Part shown: in pieces, positions 45,316 through 58,158 of the stretch
Layout of the letters: each line of letters starts with the position of its first letter
Position numbering within the stretch: the stretch's first letter is position 1
Source of the DNA: Phoronis australis
Lineage: Eukaryota > Phoronida > Phoronidae
Reading direction: 5' to 3'
DNA length: 64,000 bases
Assembly: GCA_002633005.1 (NCBI GenBank)
Contig: NMRA01000064.1
Coordinates: forward strand, 126,001 to 190,000
Translations under genes and position numbers: made by a program
Notes under the pieces: model-generated
The model's input: only the letters and a program-made list of their open reading frames with translations
Told to the model about the DNA's origin: nothing
The model's database searches: none

Positions 45316-47734
45316 AAAACACGTTAACGAGCGGTTCTAGAGCAAACCACGGAGGCGTGGACCAAATAAATACACCAGAATCGACCAAGTCAAGAGAAAC
45401 TGTGAAAAAGTCTACTACATTGCATAATACGTGATTCGACACCTGTAAGCTAAAATTAGAAATGAGACGTCTCGCCTCCATTCTTTACAGCAGGAAGATA
45501 TTTGTGAAGCGCTAAAAGATTCCAGTGCGAGTAGCACAAGATCTGTAGCAAGATTATGACGTGTTCATTTTATGTCTTGCGAACTACAACGGAATATGGA
45601 AGACAAGGGGAATTACAAAATGCCTAACTTTGAACTAAAATAAATGTTTAACACTGTTTTCCTTCTGACAAACATTGGCCATATATGTTTGCTGGAAACA
45701 ACGGAAGAATGTTAATCGTCGTGAGTCAACACATTTTTGGAGAACAGTCGTTTAGACTACAGAGACTCGAAACATTACTGCGTTGTTGAGACCTGTGCTA
45801 GCTAAAAATCTTGTAATAAACAAGTTATAATGTTGAATTTACCCGTGAGTTTTACTAGCTGATTACAATAGTTCGGGTGTCTGTCATAACAATAGGACGA
45901 TTGAATCATCCATAGATACTAAGCTAGCTAAACACACAAGGGTGAACAAACATGTATTCGTGCGAACTCAGTTTTCAAAACACGACTCGACATTCCAGCC
46001 AACTCAGGAAGCAGGGGTAATAGATTTTCTATTGTGCTAAACATCGATAATGTTTTTTTCAAGCACTTGGAAACCGTTTAACATAAAGGCTTGTAGAACG
46101 GATAGGAAATACATTCATGGAAAACGAATACACTATAGGACGTCGTTTTTAACATGGATTTTATTAGAACACCAACAGTTGCTCCGAGTGATTCTTTATC
46201 GTTCAAGACGAATTAGTTTTTTACAGACTTCCAGGAGTCAGTATTTCTGTGATTGAATTCTGATTCAAACTCGAATGAACAAGACTTGTAGTGGTGCTCT
46301 GCTGACTGAGACACTTGGTAATGAGTACCGTTGTTCTATGGTAAATATAACGATTAGGAGCGTATGATTGACACAGGCGTATAATGCCTCGTACCTGGAA
46401 AAGGCAACCCCGTCCATAAATAATTTGCTCAAACCAGTATACAACCACCTCTAAAATAAAAACCACTCAGTTCCAAAACAAGACTAACATCAGTATCCTA
46501 CCTTTAAAATAAAATGATCACATCATCTGAATACGAAAGTGAGAAACAACATGAGCTGGTGGCGTGTAGGGTGAGACACGCTGGCCAGATATCAGTCTAG
46601 GTTCTCTTCAACATTTACGTAGTCTATTAGACAAATGTTTGATTGGCCTTACTTTTTAAAGAGTTAAAAAGCGGTGACAACGGATAGACATCACAGGTGA
46701 CAAACTCACTTGAAATCTATTTTTGTGGTCCAATGACGTTGAGCAGCTAACGAGGGTTTGTCATTTCGAGCTCAACGACATACACCAGCGACGAGGCTTA
46801 CGACAAATAAAGCCGGGAATGGATTTCCAACAAGACTTAGTAAATCTAAATCCCGTTTATGAGAACTTGAAGCTTTATTTTAACATACCTGTCGTCGAAG
46901 TTGATATGTTAGGGATTATCCATCACTTATCCGGGTTAATTCTTGATAACGTATCTTCAGTGTGTTGGCGATGCCATGACAATGTCTCTCCGTGTACACA
47001 GGACTGGCCTCAGTTAATAATACGGCTACTCTATTTACACGGGACCCACGGCGAGCACAGAACCCGAGTATTCTATTTATCATTGATAATAAGCTTTGAG
47101 GAGACGTATCAATACACCTCACAAAAGCTATATTAAATAAACAACACGCCACCTAGTGAGTAAGTTGTGTTGTCAAGGGCAGTTGAATAAACACAATCGT
47201 CGGACAACAAATGCAGGAAAGAATTTCAAATGAAGCGTTAAAAAATCCACACAGTTTTCTACGCTATTTTTGAATTAGGGCAATACGGACAATATTTGGA
47301 GTGGCACAGAATTAAAGATTAATATTTGCTTTACAGGCAAACATAACCCCAGGTCATATCCACTCGAGAACATTAATCACGTCTCAGACGTATTCTCGCA
47401 TTCAATAACATATGGATATCCGCCGCCTAATGGAACCTTAATGTATAGGTCTTTAGCGAGATAATATCTTGCTAATCGCTTTTAATATAATGCAAAACTG
47501 ACTTTGATTATAAATCCACTTGAAAATTAGTTCACCCATGAAGTTGTTTTTGCAACTCTCTGAATAATGTCAAAAGTTGTGAACAGTCGTGTGTGCTTTT
47601 ATGTACTATTAAAAGGTATACGTGTAATAATCCAGTTGTTCTAATGTTTCTTACGTCATAAATCAGGAATATAAAACACTATTTCACCACTTCATCATCA
47701 ATCATATCGAAATGTGTCACGGTATGACTGACAG

Positions 47735-48107
47735 ATCATTTCACAGACACAACACCGTCCTTTAAAGGAACTCAACCAAGTACGTGTACCCTGCTTATTC
47801 CATTTGCAACGGAAATCAGTCGACGACAGTCATTTCTGCGGTCACACTCACCATCACCCTGACCTCCGCCATAATCTTCACCACTACCACCGCCACAATC
47901 ATCACCATCACTATCACCACCACTACGCCACTTCCATCCAACAATACCACCACCATCTGCATCATCATCAGATATCAAATTCATAGCAAACAGAAAAAGA
48001 AAACATGCTACTGTATTATTTTACATGTAAGCATACATGTATGTTTCAGTAAAGTAAACAAAAATTGTTAATTTATTTCTTATTTATTTAAAAATACACC
48101 CAATCAA
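47735..48107. repeat. 373-bp tandem duplicate, unit 1
   Basis: The unit is almost identical to 48113-48485, with three mismatches seen. It contains an accatc-type microsatellite and ends just before a single N at 48108. Confidence 0.9.
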
Positions 48108-48112
48108 NACAT

Positions 48113-48485
48113 ATCATTTCACAGACACAACACCGTCCTGTAAAGGAACTCAACCAAGTACGTGTACCCTGCTTATTCCATTTGCAACGGAAATCAGTCG
48201 ACGACAGTCATTTCTGCGGTCACACTCACCATCACCCTGACCTCCGCCATAATCTTCACCAATACCACCGCCACAATCATCACCATCACTATCACCACCA
48301 CTACGCCACTTCCATCCAACAATACCACCACCATCTGCATCATCATCAGATATCAAATTCATAGCAAACAGAAAAAGAAAACATGCTACTGTATTATTTT
48401 ACATGTAAGCATACATGTATGTTTCACTAAAGTAAACAAAAATTGTTAATTTATTTCTTATTTATTTAAAAATACACCCAATCAA
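48113..48485. repeat. 373-bp tandem duplicate, unit 2
   Basis: This is the second unit at an offset of 378 bases. Its right part is contiguous with the 3' UTR of the giant gene. The one-base N between the units suggests an assembly join, so the duplication could be two haplotypes placed in tandem. Confidence 0.9.
48450..48455 (-). terminator. Possible poly(A) signal of the giant gene
   Basis: The plus-strand TTTATT reads AATAAA on the minus strand, about 200 bases past the stop codon. A second one lies close by in the same AT-rich patch. Confidence 0.4.
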
Positions 48486-48651
48486 CAGAAGAAATTTTTA
48501 ATACAAAAGCGAACCGTAGTTATGAATTCTGAAATCTGAAGACATTTTAATTGAATCTTGATTGCTCGTCATACGCTCCTCAGTAGGTTATAAATACAAC
48601 ATCTAACAAAGACAAGAATGTACAACAGTAATCGCTGACCCTCCTAAGAAG

Positions 48652-51600
48652 TTAAACATCAGGAATGGAACGCTCAAACACAGGACTAAGGGTTTCGCGC
48701 GTTCCCAAAATAAATACACGGCGTTCTTCACCACCGGAATCATCCGACGACTCGCTACACGAATAGTTTACATTCATGTTTTTCTTCATCCATTTCTTTA
48801 CTGCTTTCTTTTCAAAGCCCTCCTTTCGCTTCTGCCACTTTGCTACAACTTCCGCTTTCAATTCCTCTTCTCTCTCTTTTTGTAAAGCTTCCATCTCAGC
48901 CTTAAATTCTCTTGCCACAATCGTCAATATAAAAAACTGCCTATCATCCACGGCTGGAGTGGGTATGTGGTCCACCATTCGCAGACACTGGTCACATAGT
49001 CCCAAAGCCCACGCGTGAAACATCGCGGCTCCCGTGCTTAATCGATTCACTTCCTCTTCCGTGTACCTTAACAAGATCTCAAGAGCGCGTGCTGCGATTT
49101 CCGGATGAAGAAATCTTACGCCAAAGAATTTTATGCGCATCAGCAACCCCGGATAGTCGCCCACGCGTACTGTGCAACAACGGTTCCTACAAACCAGCCA
49201 GTCAGATGTTATGTCTTCCGTGTCTCCAAGAATCAATAGCACAGCCTTCATGACATCGTGAACGCATGTAGGGGGACATTTGTAACTCCTAATCTCTAGC
49301 ATCAAAGATCTGTCCAGCTGAAGAATTTTGACCTTTAATTTTTCTACTCTTTCCATAGATTTGAGAATGGCTCTTGCGTTAGCAATTTCAGTCGGCAGCC
49401 ACTTTTCGCCACCCATTCGTATTAAACGATCAAGAGCAACCTTCAATTTTCCACAATCGTGTCCTTTTATGGCACGGGCTATGGCATTCTTTTCGCGAGT
49501 TAGTGCCAGTACATTGTCAGTTTCCTGCAGCAATGAATTATCTGTAGTACCTATGCTTGCTTTATGTTGATGCACAAAATCAGTGTACTTTTGAAGTGCA
49601 CCCTCTACAGTCCTTTCGTTCAACGTTTCGTGGGCTGACAGCAAATTGTCCCTGAGTATCAACTCTCTTTCTTTTACACAATTACTGAATTGAGTAGGAT
49701 CATTTAATATAGCGTTTGCCTTTTCCACGAGACTTATGTGTTCGTCTGTGTCTGAAAGTGATAAGTTACAAAAATTCATATACTCAGCCAACGCCTCCTT
49801 TATTTTGTCTACGTCAGCACTTTCTACTGCTTTCCGCAGACGTTTTGCGCATTCATCTTTCTTTGCTTTATAAATAAATTCTTTGGCTTTCTTAACCATC
49901 CCATCATCGATTTTCAAATTGCACGCATTCATATACTGTGTATAGGCATTTAAGGCCGCAATGATTTCGTCAGCATTAACACCTCTTCCCATTCTCAATA
50001 ATTTTGCCTGAAGCGCCTCAATGGGATCTTTCTTTTCCCACTGCTTTTGACGTAATGTTTGCAGACAGTCATCCACTAATGCCGTATCCAGTAGGCAAAT
50101 CTTTGGATGCGCTTTGCAATAATCTCGGTAGGCTTGCAATCTCTCTCGTATTAACCTGTCATCACCAGCTTCGTTTACTGAGACTAACAACTGTTTTAAC
50201 TGGTCGCCTTCGGCTTTAATACGGTTTATCTCGGCTTCTTTTTTAAGTATCACGTCTTCGGCGCGAGAAACTAGAATTGAATCTAGATCTAACGCGTCCG
50301 CGTGAGCTTTGTGAAACCTCGTGTATCTGTTAAGCTGTTTTCGAACTTCGTCTATTGTAGAACACAACACAGTTATGGCGCGAACTAGACAGTCGCGTAG
50401 AATCTTGAACTTCTTTTCTTCAGGCGTCATTCGATTTCTAAAGGTTGCTTTGCAGCCAAAGACTTCTATTTTTTCATCATTATTTTTCGAAGTGCTTTCC
50501 TCTGTCTGCTTTTTTATTGAATCCGTCAGTGTACTGTCTTCTTTTCCGGGAATTTGTTTTTGTAATAAAAATGCGCCCTTATCATCGAGTTCAGGACCGT
50601 CTCTCAGTTTAATAGGAGTTCTGTTCAGTTCCCTACCGACAGTTTCAAAATGCTCATATTTGACCTTTTGAGTTGTAGCAGCTCCAATTTTTGGCTGACG
50701 CGTCCTTGTTTTCGTACGAGAGTCTTCTTGTGGTTGTTCTTGGCTGTCATGGCCACCGGTAGTAATTCCATCTAGATGCCGCGTTTTCCCAGAAAGTCTT
50801 GTGTGTCTTTGAATCCAGTCTGAGGCCTTTGTAATCAAACTCTTGTCCTTTTTGAATTCTGGTCTATTTTTGTCTAGGAATAACTCATAACTGCGAAGCG
50901 CAGCTTTCACGTTATCAACGGGTGTTCCATCCTTGTCGACCAGTTCTTGCAGTTTTCCTTTCAGACCCTCGTGCTCCAAAGTTTTAGACAACTTAGATAA
51001 AATATTCCTAGAACAATTTATTAGTTGAAAATCTTCTTTTAGTTCGTGCTGCCGATTCCGCCACAAAGAAACGTCTTTTGCAGCAGCCTTTTGCATCTCC
51101 AGCTTATTGGTTTCCCAGAAATGAATGTATTTTGCCAATGCCTCGGTAATTGCGGTTTTGTTTAAATTTCTGTTAGCATTTTGGAGGCGTACCTTCAACT
51201 CTTCTCCTTCACGTACTTGTTGAGAAAGTTTAGAATCTTTCTCGTTGCCTGTCTGTTTTGCATGCGACATTCTTACTACCTTGCTTGGCTTACCTTCTGT
51301 AGTGCCTTGTTTCACAGATTGCGATTTCAGAGTTACCGCTTTACTGCGTTCTTCTTTTCCACGCGCCTCCACAAACTTGTCTTGAGGCTTGGGAACTTCA
51401 CTCCGTACCTTTGATGGAGCGTTGGTCTTTCCGACTCCCTTCATCTTTGAAAGATCCTTATTAACAGTATTTTGTTTTGACTTAACTTGTTCTTTCTTAC
51501 CTAAAGCAACTCCACCTGTCGGATATACCTTCTTTTCATCTTGTATGGAGGCATCACGTGCATGTTTCTGTAACCACGTACTGACCTTGTTGACAAGACG

Positions 51601-54600
51601 CGTATCTTCTCCAAATTTTTTTTGGTGATTTTCAATAAAGTCTTTATATTTTTTCAAAGCTAATACAACTTCTTCAGGTGGAGTAGTATTACGTTTCGTC
51701 AGTTCTTCAAGGGTTGTCCTCAGCGCTTCATGCTCCACACTTAAATGGGACAATGAGTCTTTTACGTCTTCTCTGCCCGCACGCGACGTTGCATCCTTGG
51801 CAAATAATCCCTTAGTCGTCTTAACTTGTTCGCTGTCACCTTTCATAGTGGGTGATGTCACGGTTGCTGTTTTACGATACCCTTCTTGTCTGCTTGAAAT
51901 CAAATTTATGCCTTTAACATTGGAATCATCATTCCCCTCTTCCACCTTACCTTGGTTTTCACCAACTATTGACTTCGGATATGAATTTCTTTCGTCTTTT
52001 TCGAACGCATCCCGTGTATGCTTCTGTAACCAAATCTTGACCTTGTTAATAAGACATTTGTCTTCTTCAAATTTCTTGTGATGTTTGTCTGTAAACGATT
52101 TATATTTTTGCAAGGCTAATTCAACTTCTTTGGGTGGTGTTGCGTGGTTATTTATCAGCTCTTTAAGGGTTGTACCCAGTACCTCGTGTTCGGCACTTAA
52201 TTGGCACATTGTTCCTTTCATCTCTTCACCTCTTCTCGAACGTAAAGCTGCATTCGTTGACACAAAACCCTTGGTCATCTTGGCTTCAGTATCATCCTTC
52301 ATGGTGGGTGACGTCACATTTGCTCCTTTACTTGAGTCCAAATTTATGTCCCTGATCTGGGGCACAATTTTGCCACCCTTTAACATTTCTGGGTCATCAC
52401 CAGGTTGTTTAAACTTATTTTTTTCCTTTCCATCTGAGGCAGCTGCACCTTTTGGGTATGATTTTCTTTCTTCTTGTTCCAAACTGCCACGTGTATGTTT
52501 CTGTAACCACGCTCTGGCTTTATCAACAAGACATCTGTCTTCTCCAAACTGTTTTTGATTTTTTGCAATGAACAATTTATACTTTTGCAGGGCTAATTCA
52601 ACTTCTTTGGGCGAGAAAGCATCGCTCTTGGTCTGTTCTTCAAGGGTTGTCCTCAATGCCTCATACTCAATACGTAAAGGGGATATTGTTCGATTTCCCT
52701 CGTCGAATCTTATCGCACGCGACGCTGCATTCTTTGTCATTAATCCATTAGTCGACTTAGCTTGCTCACATTCATCTTTCATAATGGTTGATTTCATGGT
52801 TGCTCCTTCACGACAACCGTCTTGTCTACTTGAATACAATTTTTTGTCTTTGAGCAGGGGAACGTCTTTGACAACTTTCACTTTTGCGTGATCCTTGCTA
52901 ACTTGTTTTGACTTCACATATTCTTGTTCACATGCAGCAGCTGCACCTTTCAGATATGATTTTCTTTCGTCTTGCCCCAACGCACCACGTGTGTACTTTT
53001 GTAACCACGCCCTAGCCTTATTAACAAGATGCCTGTCTCCTTCAAAAATTTTCTTGTTTTTTTCAATAAATGACTTATATTTTTGCAGCGCAAATTCAAC
53101 TTCTTTCGGTGGGGTATTATTGCTTTTCACAAGTTCTTCCAAGGTTGTCTTCAGCTCTTCATGATCAGCATTTAAATGAGACAATGTTCCCTTTACGTCT
53201 TGATCTTTTACCACACGCAATGCTGCATCCTTTGCCAGGAATACTTTTGGCGGCTTAACCTGGTCATTACCATCCTTCAGAGTGGGTGATTTCATAGTTA
53301 CTGCTTTACGGTGATCGTCTTTTCTGCTTGAATCCAAATTCCTGTCTTTGGCGTCTTTGCCCGCTTTCCCCTTTCCTTTGTCCTCTCTAACTTGTTTTGA
53401 CTTAGCTTTATCTTTTTCATCTGAAGTAGCTCCAAATTTAGAAAATGATTTTCTTTCGTTTTGCCCGGACATACCACGAGTATGTTTCTGTAACCACGAA
53501 TTGACGTTGTCAACAAGTCGACTGTCTTCTCCAAATTGTGTCCGATGTTTGTCAATAAACAATTTATATTTCTGCAGGTTTGATATAACTTCTTTGGGCG
53601 GAGTAGCATCGCGTTTCATTAGTTCTTCAAGGGTTGTCTTCAATGTCTCGTGCTCCACTCCTAAAACAGACACCCTTTCCTCCGTTTTTTTACCTCTTAA
53701 TGCATTCGAAGGTGCACCTCTTGTCACTAGACCATTAGCTAACTTATTTTTTTCACTGCCATCTTTCACAGTGAGTGATTTTACACTTGCTGTGTTACGG
53801 TGCCCTTCGTGTCTTTTTGAATCCGAATATTTTTCTTTGACCTCGGGAGGTTCTTTGGCTACCTTCATCTTTGTTAAGTGTCCATTAGCTTGTTTAGACT
53901 TTACTTTTTCTTCTTCATTTGAAGCAGCTGCACCTCTCAGATATGACTTTCTTTCGCCTTGTCCTAACGTACCACGTGTATGCTTCTGTAACCACGCCCT
54001 GACCTTGTTAAGAAGAAATCTGTCTTCTTCAAGCTCTTTTTCGTGTTTTTCAATCAACACCATATATTTTTGCAGGGCTTCTTCAACTTCTTTTGGTGAT
54101 GTAGCATCGCTTTTTGTTAACTTTCCTAAAGTTTTCTTGAGTGCCTCATGATCGACAGCTGACTGGGAAACTTTTTCTTTCACCTCCTCTTGTTCCTCAA
54201 TGGCTTGGTGCTCCTCTTTTCTGTTTTCTATCTTAGTTCTGCCTTTGATCGTAGGAGCTTGGGAGCATTTATTCGAATCGTTGTACCACCCTTTGCTTAC
54301 TGTCATCTTTATATAATCCTCGCTAACTTGGTTTGATCTAACCTTTTCTTTTTCCACTGAAGCCGTTGCATCCTCTGGAAATGATTCTCGGTCGTCTTGC
54401 ATCGACGTATCGCTCGAATGTTTGTGTAACCACGCCTTGACCTTTTCAATAAGAAACTTGTGTTCTTCAAACTTCTCCAGGTGCTTTGCAATAAATGTCT
54501 TATACTTTTTCAAAGCTTTTTGTACATCTTGGGGAGGCGTAGCGTCGTCATTCGTCAGTTCCTCAAGGGTCGTCTTCAGTACCTCGTGCTCGAAGGTTGA

Positions 54601-57600
54601 CTGGGACAGTGTTTTGAATAAAAGTCTTTTAGAACGAGCTACAAGAGCAAAGTCTTCCTCAAGTTCGTTTTTATAATCCTCCCACGACATCCCTTGCCTT
54701 GAAGCCGCTTGTTGCATAACTAATTTATTTTTGTCCCTGAAGTTGAGATACTGTGTCAACGCTACAGTTATAGCGGATTCATCTCGTTCGTTGTTTGCCT
54801 TCTCTACCTTCGCCATTAATTCTTTGTTTTGGTCCATTATCTGCTGAACACTGAAATCATCAAAAATCTCATCCATTCGTACATTTTTAGTCTGTGGGTC
54901 ATTTACTTGTAGTAACGACTTCACCTGTCCCTGTGCTAAGCTATGAACAGGGTTTTGAATCCAAGCTGTGACCTTTTCAACCAGATCGGCATCTTCTTTA
55001 AACCCCCCTTTGTGTTTTTGAATGAAGTATTTGTATTTTTGCAGCTGAAATGTAACTTCGTCGACTGATGGTGTGCTATTTTTGATCAAGTCCCGAAGAT
55101 TTAGCTCCAGTGAAAGTTTAGATTTTACTCCAGACAAAAAGTTGTTTGACAGAGCTACTAACCCGGCATCTTCCCTAAGATCGTTGTTTTGAAATGCGCC
55201 TGACGAAGCATCCAACTGATGCAGAGTCGCCTTGTTCTGTTTATAGAAGCTGAGATACTGCTCTAGAGCGTCAGCAATAGAAGCTTCATTTTGTTCCTTA
55301 TTAGCTTTCTCCAGGTTAAGCTTCAGATATTTCCCGTGCTCTATAAGGTGAGCAACATTGGTATCATCGGTTGTACGTTCTGTTTCTTTTTGTAGCGATT
55401 GCGTTTGGTTGTCCTTAACGCAATTAAAGTGATACGGCAAGGTTGATTCACTAACTATTGGGTCACCCACTTCTCTTGAAATAGATGTCATGTCGGGGAC
55501 TGTCGCGTTCTCTTTTAAGTCAGCAACTCTCCAGGGGACTGCTTTATACTCCGCTATTCTAGGTGTAAAGTCGTCACTTTGTTTCCCCCTCTCATCTTGC
55601 CTGGAATCATATTTTGTTTTGGTGACAGTTTGAAGATCAAAATCCCCAATATCAGTTGTTATGTTCAAATCCTCTCTGTAATGAGATGTTATTTCATTGT
55701 CATCTATTTTGTCTAAACATTCTTCACGCTGCTGAGCCAACTCCTCATCTTTTTTGATCGACTTGCCACTTGTGTGCCTGTGAATCCATTGCGTCGCGTG
55801 TTCCATAAGATCGACATCTCCTTCAAACTGATCTTTGTGTTGGGCAATAAACGATTGGTATTTCTTCAAAGCTAGCCTGACCTTTTCAATGGTCGTGTTG
55901 TCATCATCTAGTTCGTTTTGGAGATTCACTTCAAGTGTTAATCTAAGTTTTAACGCTGACAGAAGCCTTTTCGAACGCATCACAAGCTCTGAATCTAGTT
56001 CAAGTTCTTCGTTACAGAATTCACTGCCTTGTTCAGGCTTCCTTTTGGTGAGCTGCCAGAAATTGAGATACTCTAGAAGAGCTATATTGATAGCCAGTTC
56101 ATCTAAATCGCTGTTGGCTTTCATGAGGTTCTTTCTAAGTTGCTTCCTTTGAGCTACCAGTTGGTGAAGTTGAAGATCAGTAAATGGTCGCGTGCTCTCA
56201 TCCAACGGCCACTCGTCCTGCGACAGTTGCAAGCTTGAAGCTATGGTGGCAGAAATTTTTTTATTAATATCTTGGTCACCTGCGCATTTTGTTTCCTTCA
56301 ATTTTTCATGATGCTGTGCACTGCTTATTTCATTGCTGTTTATTGCCTCTGCGTCATTCACATGCAGATAGGGTTCTTGACTGGTCTTAACATCCATGAC
56401 ATCGATTTCCGACCGACTTTTGATATTTGACTTACACGAATCAAGAAGCTCTTCCTCTCTTGCTTCACCATCTTGACCTTTTGTACCTACTTCTGTTTGA
56501 AGCTCGTTTTTGTCACCTTCTGTACCTCCATTCTGGAGACATAATTCAAACTCATTAAGTGATTGTGCAAACGCCCTTTCAGAATGATTTTCAATCCACT
56601 GGGTGACTATTTGTAAAAGCGATTCGTCTTTTATAAACTCTCCTTTGTGTTTCGAAATAAATTTGTTGTATTTCTGCAAAGTCGTCTCCACTTCAGAAAC
56701 AGGGTTGTCGTCGATCTCCACGAGTTCACGTAGCTGTGACTTCAGCAGAGAATGTTGCTTACTGATGGTTGATTCCAATTTATTGAGTATGTCCTTCGTC
56801 ACTTTAATGAGGCTGGCGTCTTCTTCAAAACAATGACGTTGCTCCAGCCAATTGATGCCTTCCTTTACAGCCATATCTTGCATATCCATTTTGTTTTCTT
56901 CCCAGAATTTGCAATACTGTTTCAAAGCATCAGTGATAGCACAACAGTCTAGTTCACCGTTGGCTTTTTCGAGTATCTCCTTCTGATGATTTCCTTGTTC
57001 CATGAGATTTGAAAGTTTGGTCTTGCAGAGAAACGCCCCCGTTTGGTCAAGCAACGTTTGAACATTTCTATGGCTCTCCACGTGCATTTTGTGTTTCTCC
57101 AGACAAGCCTCTATCTTGTCCGCCTGTCTCGAAGAATGTGCCGCCTGCAGTTCCTGGACAAGACCGGCGTTGGTTCTTAAAACAGTTTCCAAAGCAGATT
57201 CTGGCGCTGATGTTACTTTCTCCCTCATTTTACGTTGGTGCATATACCAGACGTATACAAAAGTGCCCCCCAGCAGACACAGGCCGACAGTACCAACAAC
57301 AACCACGGCGATTATGGTCCCCGATTCACTGGCTGTAAAAATTACGAGATATTTTAACTGTAAGTAAAAAAATGTGTCTTATATTTTTATTATGAGCTTC
57401 AAGTAATTAAGCAAAGTTTATTGTTGTAGCCAATGCTCAAGTGGAGTGTTGGATCTAGAGCGGTCCAATCACAACTTTCGAAGGAAAATGTTTGCATGTT
57501 GACGCGGGTGGAGCTCTTTGGTCATGTCTGGAGTGGCCCTAAGTCCGCCTATGACATGCTTGTTACAATGCATCGAGCTGTCGGCTGCAATTGAATACAA

Positions 57601-58158
57601 CTGTGTTTCACGCGCAAAAATAAATTGCGGTTCGACTCACGTTCGGTGAATAAGACGGTACAATTTCAAATTAAAACGATTTTTATGAATAATGATCTTT
57701 GATCCCTATACAAAAAACCAAAAGCCAAGTGTCCTTGCACAAAAAGTTCGTCGAAAATGATCACTGGAAATTTTTAGGACCCCGGAAAAGCCGAGGTCGT
57801 GAGACCACAAGACCGCATTATTTTCTCGATTAAAAATAAATGCGTGTGCTGAAAAATTTAGCTTTTTATGAATTTTCCCATATCTTGGGTAGTTTCCTTT
57901 TCAAACAATTTAAAATCAATACAAGAATTGGACAAAAAACTCGTGCAATAATGACCGTTGTGAAAAAGTTCAGTTCAGTCCAATGCCTTGGCAACTGCCA
58001 AACTTTCACGTTATTTTTTAAACTATAAAAATATAGGACAGTTAATTTTAGTTCATCCCATCTTCGATAAATCCAGTTAATTCTGAATTTTGCGTCTCAC
58101 CTGCTTGTGTTGTTGCTACAGGGGTCGCTGTACCATTCAACGGGCTCTCACCTGCCAT
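48652..58158 (-). CDS. Giant single-pass membrane protein with A/B helical repeats and dynein-stalk-like C-terminus (2912 residues)
   Basis: Exon 1 is 58101-58158, with ATG at 58158, a short Thr-rich segment with an N-glycosylation site (NGT) and donor G|GTGAGA. Exon 2 is 48652-57332 (acceptor 'tttttacag', phase 1). The large open frame alone has only a GTG near its start, and exon 1 supplies a proper ATG. A hydrophobic helix at residues 25-49 ('TIIAVVVVGTVGLCLLGG...') followed by 'HQRKMREK' predicts N-outside, C-cytosolic topology without a cleaved signal peptide. Then come 11 type-B repeats (consensus 'LKTTLEEL', 'PPKEVELALQKYK', 'F.ED..LVNKV.AWLQKHTR'). The first four and the last are preceded by a related type-A repeat ('LEKAN', 'AITDALKQY..F', 'NK'). 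From about residue 2320 at least six more divergent copies follow. About residues 2698-2811 resemble the dynein heavy-chain stalk/microtubule-binding region ('LEIRSYKCPP', 'VMKAVLLILG', 'RLSTGAAMFHAWA'). There is no AAA motor. The function is unknown; a membrane-anchored cytoskeletal scaffold is an inference. Confidence 0.8.
48960..49310 (-). other. Dynein heavy-chain stalk-like domain within the giant protein
   Basis: In dynein heavy chains the stalk has the order: coiled coil, '(E)I(R/K)S...PP..V..VM.AV..LLG', a Trp, then a hydrophobic 'F.P......S.A...L..W' block. The same order appears here with 'EIRSYKCPP', 'VHDVMKAVLLILGD', 'DWLVC', 'RFLHPEIAARALEI' and 'NRLSTGAAMFHAWALGLC'. The paralogue at 61.9-62.5 kb conserves it. 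The domain is detected by eye, without a profile search. Confidence 0.55.
50780..54450 (-). repeat. Internally amplified type-B coding repeats
   Basis: The 'WLQKH' block of type-B repeats lies at about 54425, 53982, 53487, 52999, 52499, 52020 and 51566 (and 50810 for the last, more diverged one). This gives a period near 440-500 nt. The linkers between central repeats are also alike ('TRG..GQ.ERKSY..GAAAS', 'KSKQ'). The whole unit, not just the domain, has therefore been copied. Confidence 0.8.
57333..58100 (-). other. Intron 1 of the giant gene
   Basis: This 768-base intron separates the ATG exon from the giant exon. The donor is GTGAGA (minus strand from 58100) and the acceptor is pyrimidine-rich. 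No other feature is recognised. Confidence 0.65.

Larger units (their letters stand above)
42950..47734. other. Intergenic region
   Basis: The region contains the presumed promoter and leader of the death-domain gene (about 43.0-43.5 kb), a perfect palindrome at 44342-44396 and an old dispersed repeat near 45150-45315. The minus-strand frame at 46916-47152 weakly resembles part of a von Willebrand A domain. Nothing else is recognised as coding. Confidence 0.45.

Noticed and set aside
46723-47136. 137-codon plus-strand frame as a gene
   Set aside because: It has no splice signals, domain or composition typical of coding sequence, and stops interrupt it on both sides.
47784-48449. Two near-identical 95-codon frames
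   Set aside because: They are Thr/Ile/His-rich translations of a microsatellite within a DNA duplication.
53348-54151. 267-codon plus-strand open frame
   Set aside because: It is the antisense shadow of the type-B repeats of the giant gene, rich in Ser/Phe/Leu without any domain.
57304-57306. GTG start codon for the giant protein
   Set aside because: A splice acceptor lies upstream at 57333, and the exon at 58101-58158 supplies an ATG in the right phase.
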